Below are positions 1 to 8,740 of a stretch of 64,000 nucleotides of DNA, in pieces. The notes beneath the pieces were generated by a model, which did not search any database, had not been told where the DNA came from, and worked only from the letters and a program-made list of their open reading frames with translations. Source of the stretch: Pseudomonadota bacterium (GTDB taxonomy: Bacteria; Pseudomonadota; Gammaproteobacteria; Burkholderiales; Rhodocyclaceae); NCBI GenBank assembly GCA_026399515.1, contig JAPLQT010000067.1, forward strand, positions 1-64,000. The letters run 5' to 3'. Numbering within the stretch: position 1 is the stretch's first letter; each line of letters starts with the position of its first letter. A program made the position numbers and the translations under genes.

Positions 1-1142
1 CCTGGGCGCGCGGCGAAGCGGATCGAGTGTTGCGTCCGAGTCCGCTGCTGGGCGGCATGGCCGACGGAAACGGGATGGCGGATGGAGTGCCACCGTCGCC
101 GGCCGACCACCGGATCGGCGGCGCCTTGGAGAGCTTCGAGGATGGTCAGGCGCCGCCGCTGGCGGCCGGCGAGACGATTCGCGGCGGCGCGAAGCTCCTG
201 CAAGCGCAGGCGATCTGTCCGGCTTGGGCTTTTTATCGCTACCGCCTCGGCGCCAAGGCGCTGGAGACGCCGGTCGACGGCCTTGATGCGCGCGCCCGCG
301 GCAACCTGCTGCACGCGGTGCTGGAGCGTTTCTGGCAGGGGCGCGCTGGGTCGGATCTCCTGGCCATGTCCGGGTCCGAACGGGATACTTCGGTGTCTCT
401 GGCCGTCGACGCGGCGCTGGCCGAATTCAACGCCACCCTTGAGGAACCCCTGGCGCCGCGCCTGATCGCGTTGGAGCGGGAGCGGCTGATCCGCCTGGTG
501 CACGAATGGTTGGCGCTGGAAGCTACACGCAGTGCGGCTTTCCGCGTCGTCGCCCAGGAGCGGGAGGCGCAGGTCGACATCGAAGGCATCGCCGTGCGGC
601 TGCGGGTGGATCGCATCGATGAGCTCGACGACGGTCGCCGCGTGATCATCGATTACAAGACCGGCGGCCAGGTCAGCCCGGCGAGTTTGGCTACTTGGGC
701 CACCGAGCGCATCGAGGAACCGCAGTTGCCGATTTATGCCGCTTTCCTGCCGACCCCAGCGTATGAAGGTGTGACGGCCGCAGAAGGCATCGCCGGGGTG
801 GTTTTTGCCAGGGTTCGGCTGGATGAATGCGCTTTCGTCGGCATCGCCGCGGACGGTGACTTGCTGCCCAAGGTGTCGGGCCTGGCGGAAGCGCGCAAGC
901 TGTTTCCGGAGGCGCAATTCCCCGACTGGGAAAGTCTGATCGGCCACTGGCGCACCCGCATCGCCGCCATCGCCCGGGAGATCCGCGAAGGTTATGCGGC
1001 CGTTACGTTCGCCGACGAGAAAGCGCTCGCCTACTGCGAAGTCAAGCCATTGCTGCGGCTGCCCGAGGTGCGGGCGCAACGTGAACAGTCGGAACAATCG
1101 GAACAATCCGCGCACACCCAAGCTGCGGAAGGCGAGGCATGA
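1..1142 (+). CDS. AddB-like PD-(D/E)XK nuclease, C-terminal part (5' end outside window)
   Basis: The reading frame is open to the left edge, so the gene is cut at its 5' end; a GTG at 27 is internal. About 380 residues are visible. They hold a RecB-type PD-(D/E)XK nuclease domain with the catalytic stretch VIIDYKTGG (bases 643-669), the usual C-terminus of the AddB-like 'probable DNA repair protein' of beta- and gammaproteobacteria. The protein should act with the AddA-like helicase that starts 4 bp before its stop (ATGA overlap) in end resection and recombinational repair. AddB-type nucleases normally hold a 4Fe-4S cluster with one Cys before and three after the nuclease core. Here AICPAW supplies one, but the C-terminal cluster is reduced to AYCEVKPLLRL, so two ligands appear lost. 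The tail carries a small EQS tandem repeat. Family assignment is firm; cluster loss is inference. Confidence 0.85.
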   Translation, partial: WARGEADRVLRPSPLLGGMADGNGMADGVPPSPADHRIGGALESFEDGQAPPLAAGETIRGGAKLLQAQAICPAWAFYRYRLGAKALETPVDGLDARARGNLLHAVLERFWQGRAGSDLLAMSGSERDTSVSLAVDAALAEFNATLEEPLAPRLIALERERLIRLVHEWLALEATRSAAFRVVAQEREAQVDIEGIAVRLRVDRIDELDDGRRVIIDYKTGGQVSPASLATWATERIEEPQLPIYAAFLPTPAYEGVTAAEGIAGVVFARVRLDECAFVGIAADGDLLPKVSGLAEARKLFPEAQFPDWESLIGHWRTRIAAIAREIREGYAAVTFADEKALAYCEVKPLLRLPEVRAQREQSEQSEQSAHTQAAEGEA

Positions 1143-4100
1143 ACGATCCCGCGCTGCTGCTCGAAGACGATCGCGTCAGCCGCCTGCGGGCGCTCGAACC
1201 AGCCTCTTTCATCGTCGAGGCTCCGGCAGGCGCGGGCAAGACGGAGCTGCTGACGCAGCGCGTCCTCAAGCTGCTGGCCGGGGTTTCCGAACCTGAAGAG
1301 ATCGTCGCCATCACCTTCACGCTCAAGGCGGCGGCGGAGATGAAGAGCCGCATTCTGGAAAGCCTGGAAATGGCGGCGCGCGCGGATATCGATCCGGACC
1401 GACTGGCGCCGCACAAGCGCATCACTTTCGATCTGTCTCGGCAGGCTCTGGCGGCCTCCGCCGCGCATGGCTGGAACCTGCTCGACAATCCCAACCGCCT
1501 GCGCATCCTGACCGTCGATGCGCTGTGCGCCAGCCTGGCGCGGCAAATGCCTTTCCTGTCGCGCTTCGGCGCCCAGCCGCGCATGGCCGACGATGCCCGC
1601 CTGCATTACCGCGAGGCGGTGCGGCGCACCCTGGCGCTGCTGGCGGAGGAGGGCGAGGGCGGCGCCGGTGGATATGCCGATGTCGTCGCTGATGTGGTCA
1701 CTGAGGCGCTGCGCTATCTCGACAACGACGCCGGCCGTCTCGGCGGCCTGCTCGCCGCCATGCTGATTCGGCGCGACCAATGGCTGCGCCATGCGCTGGC
1801 GCACGCAGCCGATTACGGGCGGTTTACCAGCGAAGCGGCCCAGCAGGGCTTGGCGGTGCTGGTGCAGGCCGAGCTGCAAGGCATCGCCGCGGCGTTCGAT
1901 GGCCGCGTGCAGGCGCGGCTGATGCCGCTGGCGCGCGCGGCAGCCGGCAATCTCCGGGACGGCGACGTCGCCACGCCGATCTCCGCCTTACTCGACTGGT
2001 CCCAACCGCTTACCGGGGAACCCGACGAACTGCCGCTGTGGCGCGGCATCTGCGAATTACTGCTGACCCGGGATGGCGGTTTTCGCAAGGCCTTCAACAA
2101 GAACCAAGGCCTGCCGCCGGGCAAGCCCGGCGAGGCGTCCAAGCAGGCGCTCAAGGAGCTCATCGCATCCTTGCCGGAGTCTTTCGAGGCCTTGCTGGCC
2201 GGCCTGCGCGAACTGCCCGATCCGCACTATACCGACGCGGAATGGCACACCGTTGCCGCCCTGGCGCAATTGCTCAAGCTCGCCGCGGTGCAGTTGTGGA
2301 CCGTCTTCAACGAGGCCGGCGAGGCCGATTTCATCGAAGTCGCCCAGCGCGCCTTGCAAGCGCTGGGGGCGGAAGACCAGCCCTCCGATCTGGCGTTGCA
2401 ACTCGACTATCGCATCCAGCATCTGCTGGTCGACGAATTCCAGGACACCAGCCCGATCCAGGTGCAGTTGCTACAACGGCTCACCGCGGCGTGGATGCCG
2501 GGCGAAGGACGCACGCTGTTCCTGGTCGGCGATCCGATGCAGTCGATCTACCGCTTTCGCAAGGCCGACGTCGGGCTGTTCCTCAACGCCGCCGATTTCG
2601 GCATCGGCGCCATCGCGCTCGAACGTCTGCGCCTGTGCCGCAATAACCGTTCCTGTCCCGCCGTGGTCGACTGGGTCAATGCCGCCTTCGGGCTGGCTTT
2701 TCCCACCGCCGACAAGGTCACCGAAGGTGCCATCCGTTATCGCGACTTCGTGCCGACGCGCGCCGCGCTTCCCGGTGCCGGCGTGTTTGTCGCGGCGCTG
2801 GTGGTTGACGGAGAGATGCCCGGCGAAACAGTAGAGCGGCTCGAAGCCCGCCGGGTGCTGAATATCATCGAGCAGGCGCGGCGCGACGACCCCTCCCGTT
2901 CCGTCGCCGTGCTGGTGCGGGCGCGCGACCATCTGGCGCCGCTGGTGGCGGAGATCCGCCGTACCTGTCCCGAGCTGCGTTTCCAGGCGGTGGAGATCGA
3001 GCGCCTGGCCGAGCGCCAGCCGGTGCAGGACCTGTTGGCCCTGACGCAGGCGCTGCATCACCGCGCCGACCGGGTGAACTGGCTGGCGATCCTGCGCGCG
3101 CCCTGGTGCGGCCTGACGCTCGCCGACCTGCATGCGCTGGCGGCGGACGACCACGCTGCGACGATCTGGTCGCTGATGAATAACGACACGGTGGTGGCGC
3201 GACTGTCCGCCGACGGGCAAAGCCGCCTGCGGCACGTGCGCGGCGTGCTCGCCGAAGCCTACGCCCAGCGAGGACGACAGTCACCGCGGCGCTGGGTCGA
3301 AGGCGTGTGGACCATGCTGGGCGGCACAGCCTGTCTGCTGTCGGCGGCCGATGCCGGCGACGCCAAGGCCTTTCTCGATCTCATCGACCAGCTCGACAAC
3401 GCCGGCAGTTTCACGCCGGAACATTTGGCGGCGCAGATCGGTGAACTCCATGCCGCGCCAGATGCGTTGGCCGACGGCAGCCTGCAATTCATGACCATCC
3501 ACAAATCCAAGGGCCTGGAATTCGATACCGTGATCCTGCCCGGCATGCACCGCAAGACGCCAGCCGAAGAGCACGCGCTGATGCTCTGGGAAGAGGTCGC
3601 GCTGGACGGGCTGGACGAGCAACTGGTGGTCGCGCCCTACAGCAAACGCGGACGCAAGGGCGATGCCCAACCCACGCCCTACGACTACCTGCGGCGGCTC
3701 AACCGGCTGCGCGCCGACAACGAAGCCGCCCGTGTGCTGTACGTCGCCGCGACGCGGGCCATTCGTGCGCTCCACCTGGTCGGCGTGGCGCGGCTGAATG
3801 CGGACGGCGAACTGGCCGCGCCGACCGGCAGCTTTCTCAAGCTGTTGTGGCCGGCGCTCGCCGATACCTATGCGGCAGCGGCAGTGGAAGCGGCGTCCCC
3901 TGGCGCAATTGCCACGGCAGACGTGCCCAAGCTGCGCCGTCTCGTTGCGCCCACGGTCCCGGAGATACTGCGGCGAACTGCGCCTCAAATGCAGCAGGAC
4001 GTCGAACCGATCCCGAGCGTGACAGCCGATGCAGCGCCTGCCCACGGTGAAACTGTCGATGCCCTCGCCGCCAATGTCGGCACGCTGGCGCATGCCTACC

Positions 4101-4600
4101 TGGAGATGATCGCCCGCAGCGGAGTCGAGGCTTGGAGCAACGAGCGCCTACGCGCGTTGCAGCCCGCAATGGCGCTGTGGCTGAGCCAGCGCGGGCATGT
4201 TGCGATGGAGGCGAGACAGGGGGCCGCACGCGCCTCTGAGGTACTACAGACGACTCTCGCCAGCGATGCCGGGCGCTGGGTGCTGAAGTCGCGCGCCACT
4301 GGCGTGGCGGAACTAGCGGTGAACAGGATGGCCGGAGAGCCTGGCCGCGAACAGGTCTCCACCCACATCGTCGATCGCAGCTTCGTCGAGGATGGCCAAC
4401 GCTGGATCATCGACTACAAGACTGCTCAGGTGCCGGACGGAGATGTGGACTCGGTACTGCAAGCGCATGCCGAACGCTACCGCGCCCAACTCGAACGGTA
4501 TGGATTCCTATTTGACGAAGAAGGACTGCCGCAACGTCTGGCGATTTTCTACGCGGCGCACGGCAGGCTAGTTGAGTTGAAAGGTGAACTGAAGGACTAG
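1139..4600 (+). CDS. AddA-like UvrD/RecB-type ATP-dependent helicase-nuclease
   Basis: 1153-residue superfamily 1A helicase with a C-terminal nuclease domain, similar to RecB/AddA. Motifs in order: Walker A APAGAGKT (residues 28-35), Walker B/motif II VDEFQDTSP (about 431-439), motif III GDPMQSIYRFR (about 465), motif V TIHKSKGLEFD (about 785), motif VI YVAATRA (about 870), and nuclease motif IIDYKTAQ near residue 1090. All helicase motifs are intact. It unwinds and trims double-strand ends for RecA-dependent repair. The ATG overlaps the stop of the AddB-like gene by 4 bp, so the two are translationally coupled and probably form one heterodimer. RecBCD itself is not seen here. Confidence 0.93.
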   Translation: MNDPALLLEDDRVSRLRALEPASFIVEAPAGAGKTELLTQRVLKLLAGVSEPEEIVAITFTLKAAAEMKSRILESLEMAARADIDPDRLAPHKRITFDLSRQALAASAAHGWNLLDNPNRLRILTVDALCASLARQMPFLSRFGAQPRMADDARLHYREAVRRTLALLAEEGEGGAGGYADVVADVVTEALRYLDNDAGRLGGLLAAMLIRRDQWLRHALAHAADYGRFTSEAAQQGLAVLVQAELQGIAAAFDGRVQARLMPLARAAAGNLRDGDVATPISALLDWSQPLTGEPDELPLWRGICELLLTRDGGFRKAFNKNQGLPPGKPGEASKQALKELIASLPESFEALLAGLRELPDPHYTDAEWHTVAALAQLLKLAAVQLWTVFNEAGEADFIEVAQRALQALGAEDQPSDLALQLDYRIQHLLVDEFQDTSPIQVQLLQRLTAAWMPGEGRTLFLVGDPMQSIYRFRKADVGLFLNAADFGIGAIALERLRLCRNNRSCPAVVDWVNAAFGLAFPTADKVTEGAIRYRDFVPTRAALPGAGVFVAALVVDGEMPGETVERLEARRVLNIIEQARRDDPSRSVAVLVRARDHLAPLVAEIRRTCPELRFQAVEIERLAERQPVQDLLALTQALHHRADRVNWLAILRAPWCGLTLADLHALAADDHAATIWSLMNNDTVVARLSADGQSRLRHVRGVLAEAYAQRGRQSPRRWVEGVWTMLGGTACLLSAADAGDAKAFLDLIDQLDNAGSFTPEHLAAQIGELHAAPDALADGSLQFMTIHKSKGLEFDTVILPGMHRKTPAEEHALMLWEEVALDGLDEQLVVAPYSKRGRKGDAQPTPYDYLRRLNRLRADNEAARVLYVAATRAIRALHLVGVARLNADGELAAPTGSFLKLLWPALADTYAAAAVEAASPGAIATADVPKLRRLVAPTVPEILRRTAPQMQQDVEPIPSVTADAAPAHGETVDALAANVGTLAHAYLEMIARSGVEAWSNERLRALQPAMALWLSQRGHVAMEARQGAARASEVLQTTLASDAGRWVLKSRATGVAELAVNRMAGEPGREQVSTHIVDRSFVEDGQRWIIDYKTAQVPDGDVDSVLQAHAERYRAQLERYGFLFDEEGLPQRLAIFYAAHGRLVELKGELKD

Positions 4601-4646
4601 AATGCCGGTGGATCGGAGAGTCCTTCCGAACGAACTGGGGAAGCGC

Positions 4647-6341
4647 ATGGAAAAAATCTGGTTGAAGAATTATTCCGCCGGCGTGCCGGCAGAGATCGGT
4701 CAAATCGAACACGATTCCATCGGTGGTATGTTCGAAGCCAGCGTGAGTAAATTCGGCGACAGGCGCGCATTCATCAGCGGGGCGACCGGGCGTACTCTCA
4801 GCTACCATGAACTCGATCGCCAATCCCGGCAGGTGGCGGCCTACTTGCAGTCGGTGCTGAAGCTTGCCAAGGGCAGCCGGGTCGCGATCATGATGCCGAA
4901 CCTGCTGCAATATCCGGTCTGCCTGCTCGGCGCGCTGCGCGCGGGTTACACGGTGGTCAACGTGAATCCGCTATATACACCGCGGGAACTCGAACACCAG
5001 CTCAAGGATTCGGGCGCGGAAGCGATCGTGATTCTGGAGAATATGGCTCATGTCCTGGAAAAGGCCATTGCCGGGACACAGATAAGGAAAGTCGTGGTGA
5101 CCGGCGTCGCCGACATGTTGAACTTCCCGAAACGACAGCTGAATAACTTTCTGATGCGGCGCGTGAAGAAGCTCGTGCCTCCGTATGCGTTCGACGACAG
5201 CATCGGTTTCTTGCAGATGCAGGCGCTGGGTGCCGCGGCCCGCTTCGACCCGGTCGCGGTGGGACCGGAGGATCTGGCTTTCCTGCAATACACCGGTGGC
5301 ACCACCGGAGTTTCGAAGGGCGCGATGCTGACGCATCGCAACCTGCTTTCCAATGCCAGGATGGGGACGCTGTGGAGCGATCCCTTCCTCGACCGGAGCG
5401 AGGAACTGATCGGCATCACGGCGATTCCGCTCTACCATATCTTCGCCTTGGGCTCCGCCATCGGCACCCTGAATACCGGCGGCACCAATGTGCTGGTGGC
5501 GGATCCGCGCAACATCCCGGGCTTCGTCAAGGTTCTGGCGAAATACCCGTTCGCTTCGCTGCCTGCAGTAAATACGCTATTCAACGGCCTGGTCCATGAT
5601 CCCGATTTCGCGAAAATCGATTTCGGCAAGCTACGCTTCGCGATCGGTGGCGGCGCGGCGGTCCATCGGGCGGTGGCGGAGCGCTGGCAGCAGATCACCG
5701 GGACGCCCTTGTGCGAAGGCTACGGACTGACCGAATGTTCGCCCTCGGTAACCGTCAATCCGCTGGACCTCAAGGAATTTTCCGGCAGCATCGGCTTGCC
5801 GCTTCCTTCCACCGACATATCCATCCGCAACGAGCAGGATCAGGAAGTTCCGCTCGGCGAGCCGGGCGAGTTGTGCGTGCGCGGCCCACAGGTGATGAAG
5901 GGCTATTGGCAACGCCCCGAGGACACCGCCAAGGTGATGACCGCTGACGGCTTTCTGCGCACCGGCGACGTGGCGACGATCGATGCGCAAGGCTTTGTGC
6001 GCATCGTAGACCGAAAGAAGGACATGATTCTGGTGTCCGGGTTCAACGTCTATCCTAACGAGGTGGAGGATGTCGTGGCGATGCACCCCGGCGTCATGGA
6101 AGCTGCCGCGATCGGCGTACCGGACGAGCGTTCCGGAGAGGCGATCAAGCTGTTCGTGGTGAAGAAGGATCCCGCCTTGACGAAGGAAGCCCTGATTGCC
6201 CACTGCCGCGAGTACCTGACCGGCTACAAGGTGCCGCACCAAATCGAATTCCTCAAGGACTTGCCCAAGAGCAATGTCGGCAAGATCCTGCGGCGCGAGT
6301 TGCGGGAGCAGGCGGCCAAGAATCAAAGCAGTTTGAATTGA
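4647..6341 (+). CDS. fadD: Long-chain fatty acid-CoA ligase
   Basis: 564-residue AMP-forming acyl-CoA synthetase (ANL superfamily). It activates long-chain fatty acids to acyl-CoA at the cytoplasmic face of the membrane. The P-loop-like YTGGTTGVSKGAML (about residue 214), GYGLTECSPSV and the hinge/A8 region TGDVATIDAQGFVRIVDRKKD are present; the catalytic lysine lies in the C-terminal SNVGKILRREL. The start at 4647 (MEKIWLKNY) is preferred over ATG 4602 because GGGGAAG lies 8 nt upstream and homologues begin this way. It begins the fatty-acid utilisation block of the window and sits 30 bp before a TRAP-type binding protein. Confidence 0.92.
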   Translation: MEKIWLKNYSAGVPAEIGQIEHDSIGGMFEASVSKFGDRRAFISGATGRTLSYHELDRQSRQVAAYLQSVLKLAKGSRVAIMMPNLLQYPVCLLGALRAGYTVVNVNPLYTPRELEHQLKDSGAEAIVILENMAHVLEKAIAGTQIRKVVVTGVADMLNFPKRQLNNFLMRRVKKLVPPYAFDDSIGFLQMQALGAAARFDPVAVGPEDLAFLQYTGGTTGVSKGAMLTHRNLLSNARMGTLWSDPFLDRSEELIGITAIPLYHIFALGSAIGTLNTGGTNVLVADPRNIPGFVKVLAKYPFASLPAVNTLFNGLVHDPDFAKIDFGKLRFAIGGGAAVHRAVAERWQQITGTPLCEGYGLTECSPSVTVNPLDLKEFSGSIGLPLPSTDISIRNEQDQEVPLGEPGELCVRGPQVMKGYWQRPEDTAKVMTADGFLRTGDVATIDAQGFVRIVDRKKDMILVSGFNVYPNEVEDVVAMHPGVMEAAAIGVPDERSGEAIKLFVVKKDPALTKEALIAHCREYLTGYKVPHQIEFLKDLPKSNVGKILRRELREQAAKNQSSLN

Positions 6342-6370
6342 GCGGTTCGATCAACTCACAGGAGCAAGCC

Positions 6371-7378
6371 ATGAAGAATACGATTGCCGCAATACTCGCC
6401 TTGTGTGCCTTTGCCGGCAGCGGCACCGCGCTGGCGCAGCAGCCCATTGTCATCAAGTTCAGCCACGTCGTCGCGGCCTATACTCCAAAAGGGAAGACCG
6501 CAGAGTTTTTCAAGAATCTGGTCGAGGAACGGACCAAGGGCGCGGTGAAAGTCGAGGTCTATCATAATTCAGTGCTGTACAAGGACAAGGAGGAACTCGA
6601 AGCGCTGCAACTGGGCGCCGTCCAGATGCTGGCGCCGACGCCGGGAAAGTTCGGACCCTTGGGCGTGCGGGAGTTCGAAGTGCTCGACCTGCCTTTCCTG
6701 TTCGACAACATCGAACAGGAGCATAAGGTGACCCAGGGTGCCATCGGACGGCAGATGCTCAACAAACTGGAGACCAAGGGCATTACCGGCCTGGCCTTCT
6801 GGGACAATGGGTTCAAGCAGATGACGGCCAACCGGCCGTTGCGCAAGCCCGAGGATTTCAAGGGTCTGAAGATGCGCATCCAGTCGTCGAAAGTCATCGA
6901 TGCGCAGATGCGGGCGCTGGGCGCCTTGCCGCAGGTGATGGGTTTCGGCGAGGTCTACCAGGCGCTACAGACAGGGGTGGTGGATGGACAGGAGAATCCG
7001 ACCTCGAACATCTATCCGTCGAAACTTCATGAAGTGCAGAAGTATCTGACCATGTCCGATCACGGCTACCACGGTTACGCCGTCATCGTGAACAAGAAGT
7101 TCTGGGACGGCCTGGCCGCGCCGCTGCGTGCCACTCTGGAACAGGCGATGGTAGAGGCGACCGCCCACTTCAATATTCTCGCCAAGCAGGATAACGACGA
7201 AGCACTGCAATCGATCATTGCCTCCGGCAAAACCCAGGTCATCACCTTGACGCCCGAGGAACGGAAAGCCTGGAAGAAGGTGCTGATGAAAGTCCATACC
7301 GAGATGGCCGACAAGATCGGCAAGGATCTGATTCAGTCCATTTACAGGGAAACCGGTTTCGATCCTGCCAAGCTTTGA
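6371..7378 (+). CDS. TRAP transporter substrate-binding protein, DctP family
   Basis: 335-residue periplasmic binding protein with a clear signal peptide (MKNTIAAILALCAFAGSGTALA) and the DctP fold: IKFSHVV near the mature N-terminus, the substrate-arginine region KMRIQSSKVID, and GEVYQALQTGVVDGQENP, the family signature. Start chosen at 6371 behind AGGAG; an upstream in-frame ATG at 6338 would place residues before the signal peptide. No DctQ or DctM membrane subunit is adjacent, so it is an orphan binding protein. Its position between fadD and a beta-oxidation operon suggests an organic acid or fatty-acid-related ligand, but the ligand cannot be read from sequence. Confidence 0.9.
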   Translation: MKNTIAAILALCAFAGSGTALAQQPIVIKFSHVVAAYTPKGKTAEFFKNLVEERTKGAVKVEVYHNSVLYKDKEELEALQLGAVQMLAPTPGKFGPLGVREFEVLDLPFLFDNIEQEHKVTQGAIGRQMLNKLETKGITGLAFWDNGFKQMTANRPLRKPEDFKGLKMRIQSSKVIDAQMRALGALPQVMGFGEVYQALQTGVVDGQENPTSNIYPSKLHEVQKYLTMSDHGYHGYAVIVNKKFWDGLAAPLRATLEQAMVEATAHFNILAKQDNDEALQSIIASGKTQVITLTPEERKAWKKVLMKVHTEMADKIGKDLIQSIYRETGFDPAKL

Positions 7379-7482
7379 ACCGGTCTGCCGCGTGACCTGA
7401 TGATGTTTGGCCAAGAGTACAATACGTCGATAGGCATTGCCGCCGCTGGTGCCGAACCCTTCACTTATCGCTGGAGTATTTC

Positions 7483-7854
7483 ATGAAAACGACCCTCGCA
7501 ATTCTGATCACCGCTGTCCTGGGACTGGGCGCATTCGGCGCGCTTGGAGAAGAAGCCAAACTCAAGACAATCGCCGGTGTGTACAAGGACAAAGCGTCTC
7601 TCTCCGGCAAGGAAGTGCGGGTACAAGGCAAAGTGGTCAAGGTCAATAACGGCATCATGGGACGCAATTTTCTGCATGTGCAGGACGGCACCGGCGACAA
7701 GGACTCCAACGACCTCACCGTGACCAGCAAACAAACCGCCAATATCGGCGACCAGGTGAACATCACCGGCCGCGTCCTGCTGAACAAGGATTTCGGGGCC
7801 GGCTATGCTTATCCGCTGTTGCTGGAAGAAGCGAGCATAACTCCCAAGAAGTGA
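7483..7854 (+). CDS. Periplasmic OB-fold domain protein
   Basis: 123 residues with a signal peptide (cleavage probably after about residue 22) and one OB-fold-like beta domain: GKEVRVQGKVVKVNNGIMGR, then FLHVQDGTG, then GDQVNITGRV. This pattern is typical of small exported nucleic-acid-binding-like OB proteins annotated as DNA-binding or hypothetical. GGAG lies 9 nt before ATG 7483. The role is unknown. Similar domains occur near cytochrome genes, and proteins of this type may bind an envelope ligand rather than DNA. It is monocistronic or the end of the fadD-dctP unit and is followed by a GC-rich hairpin. Confidence 0.75.
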   Translation: MKTTLAILITAVLGLGAFGALGEEAKLKTIAGVYKDKASLSGKEVRVQGKVVKVNNGIMGRNFLHVQDGTGDKDSNDLTVTSKQTANIGDQVNITGRVLLNKDFGAGYAYPLLLEEASITPKK

Positions 7855-7868
7855 TTCCCCGCGGAGAC

Positions 7869-7884
7869 GGGCGCGATTGCGCCC
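7869..7884 (+). terminator. GC hairpin, possible terminator
   Basis: A perfect 6-bp stem GGGCGC/GCGCCC with a GATT loop lies just after the OB-fold gene. It is not followed at once by a T-run (a T5 begins about 16 bases later), so it is a weak intrinsic terminator at best. Confidence 0.35.
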
Positions 7885-7952
7885 TATCCCCGCGACCGGT
7901 TTTTCATCCAACATATATTTTCAACACCTTGGGAAAAATCTGCTGTAGAATT

Positions 7953-7979
7953 AAAACACACGTTTGAAACGGATGTTTT
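7953..7979. promoter_or_regulatory. 27-bp palindromic operator before the TetR gene
   Basis: Perfect palindrome CGTTTGAAACG (7961-7971) nested inside the matching arms AAAACA (7953-7958) and TGTTTT (7974-7979); both share the centre base 7966. It ends 4 bp before the TetR start codon. PsrA/FadR-type TetR repressors of fatty-acid genes recognise related GAAAC/GTTTC-type palindromes, so autoregulation by the adjacent TetR protein is the simplest reading. A possible -10 TAGAAT lies at 7946-7951. Confidence 0.65.
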
Positions 7980-7982
7980 TCT

Positions 7983-8678
7983 ATGGCAGAGATCGATACC
8001 CGGCTGCGCATACTCGATGCGGCTGAAGCATTGTTCATGGAGTTCGGCTTCGAAGCGACGACCTTGCGCCAGATCACCGGCAAGGCGCAGGTGAATCTGG
8101 CCGCCGTGAATTACCATTTCGGCTCCAAGGAAGCGTTGATACAGGAGCTGTTCAAGCGGCGGCTAGCCTGGCTCAACGAGCAGCGCATCCAGGCGCTCGA
8201 TCGCCTCGAAGCCGAAGCCAAGGGCGCCCCCCTGAAACCGAGCCAGATACTCGATGCTTTCTTCGGAGTGGCGGTGAAAATGGCCGGAGACCGGGTCGGC
8301 GGCGGGAGGAATTTCATGCGCCTGCTCGGCCGCACCTACACCGAGCCCTCGGAATTCGTGCGCAACTTCATGGCCGCGGAGTATTCCGAGGCGATCGCAC
8401 GCTTCAAGAAGGCGCTTTTCAAGGCGCTGCCCGATGTTCCCAGGGAAGAGATCTTGTGGCGTTTCCATTTCATGCTGGGCGCCATGTCCTATGCCATTTC
8501 TGGCGCCGATGCTCTGCATATCGTCGCTGAAGCGCCCGTCGATGACAGTGATAGCGATGCGCTTTACGCGCGCCTGATGAGTTTCCTGATCGGCGGTCTG
8601 CGCGCGCCGCTGCCGGAGATTCTGACTAAATCCACCCGGAATTCAGCCGGGAAACCACGCACCAGGAAGGCGGCTTGA
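7983..8678 (+). CDS. TetR/AcrR family transcriptional regulator (fatty-acid type)
   Basis: 231 residues. The N-terminal helix-turn-helix is TLRQITGKAQVNLAAVNYHFGSKEAL in sense, with the family hallmark NYHFGSKEAL at about residues 42-51. The C-terminal ligand domain resembles the PsrA/CerR-like group that senses acyl-CoA or fatty acid. It lies directly upstream of fadE-fadB-fadA and behind a 27-bp palindrome, which suggests that it represses itself and perhaps the beta-oxidation operon until acyl-CoA accumulates. A copy of the palindrome before fadE was not evident by eye. No strong ribosome-binding site is visible; GGA sits about 9 nt before the ATG. Confidence 0.88.
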   Translation: MAEIDTRLRILDAAEALFMEFGFEATTLRQITGKAQVNLAAVNYHFGSKEALIQELFKRRLAWLNEQRIQALDRLEAEAKGAPLKPSQILDAFFGVAVKMAGDRVGGGRNFMRLLGRTYTEPSEFVRNFMAAEYSEAIARFKKALFKALPDVPREEILWRFHFMLGAMSYAISGADALHIVAEAPVDDSDSDALYARLMSFLIGGLRAPLPEILTKSTRNSAGKPRTRKAA

Positions 8679-8740
8679 GGCCGATCTGAATCAGCAAGTT
8701 CGAATTACGCCTAAAATTATTTAGACACTAGGAGAATCAA

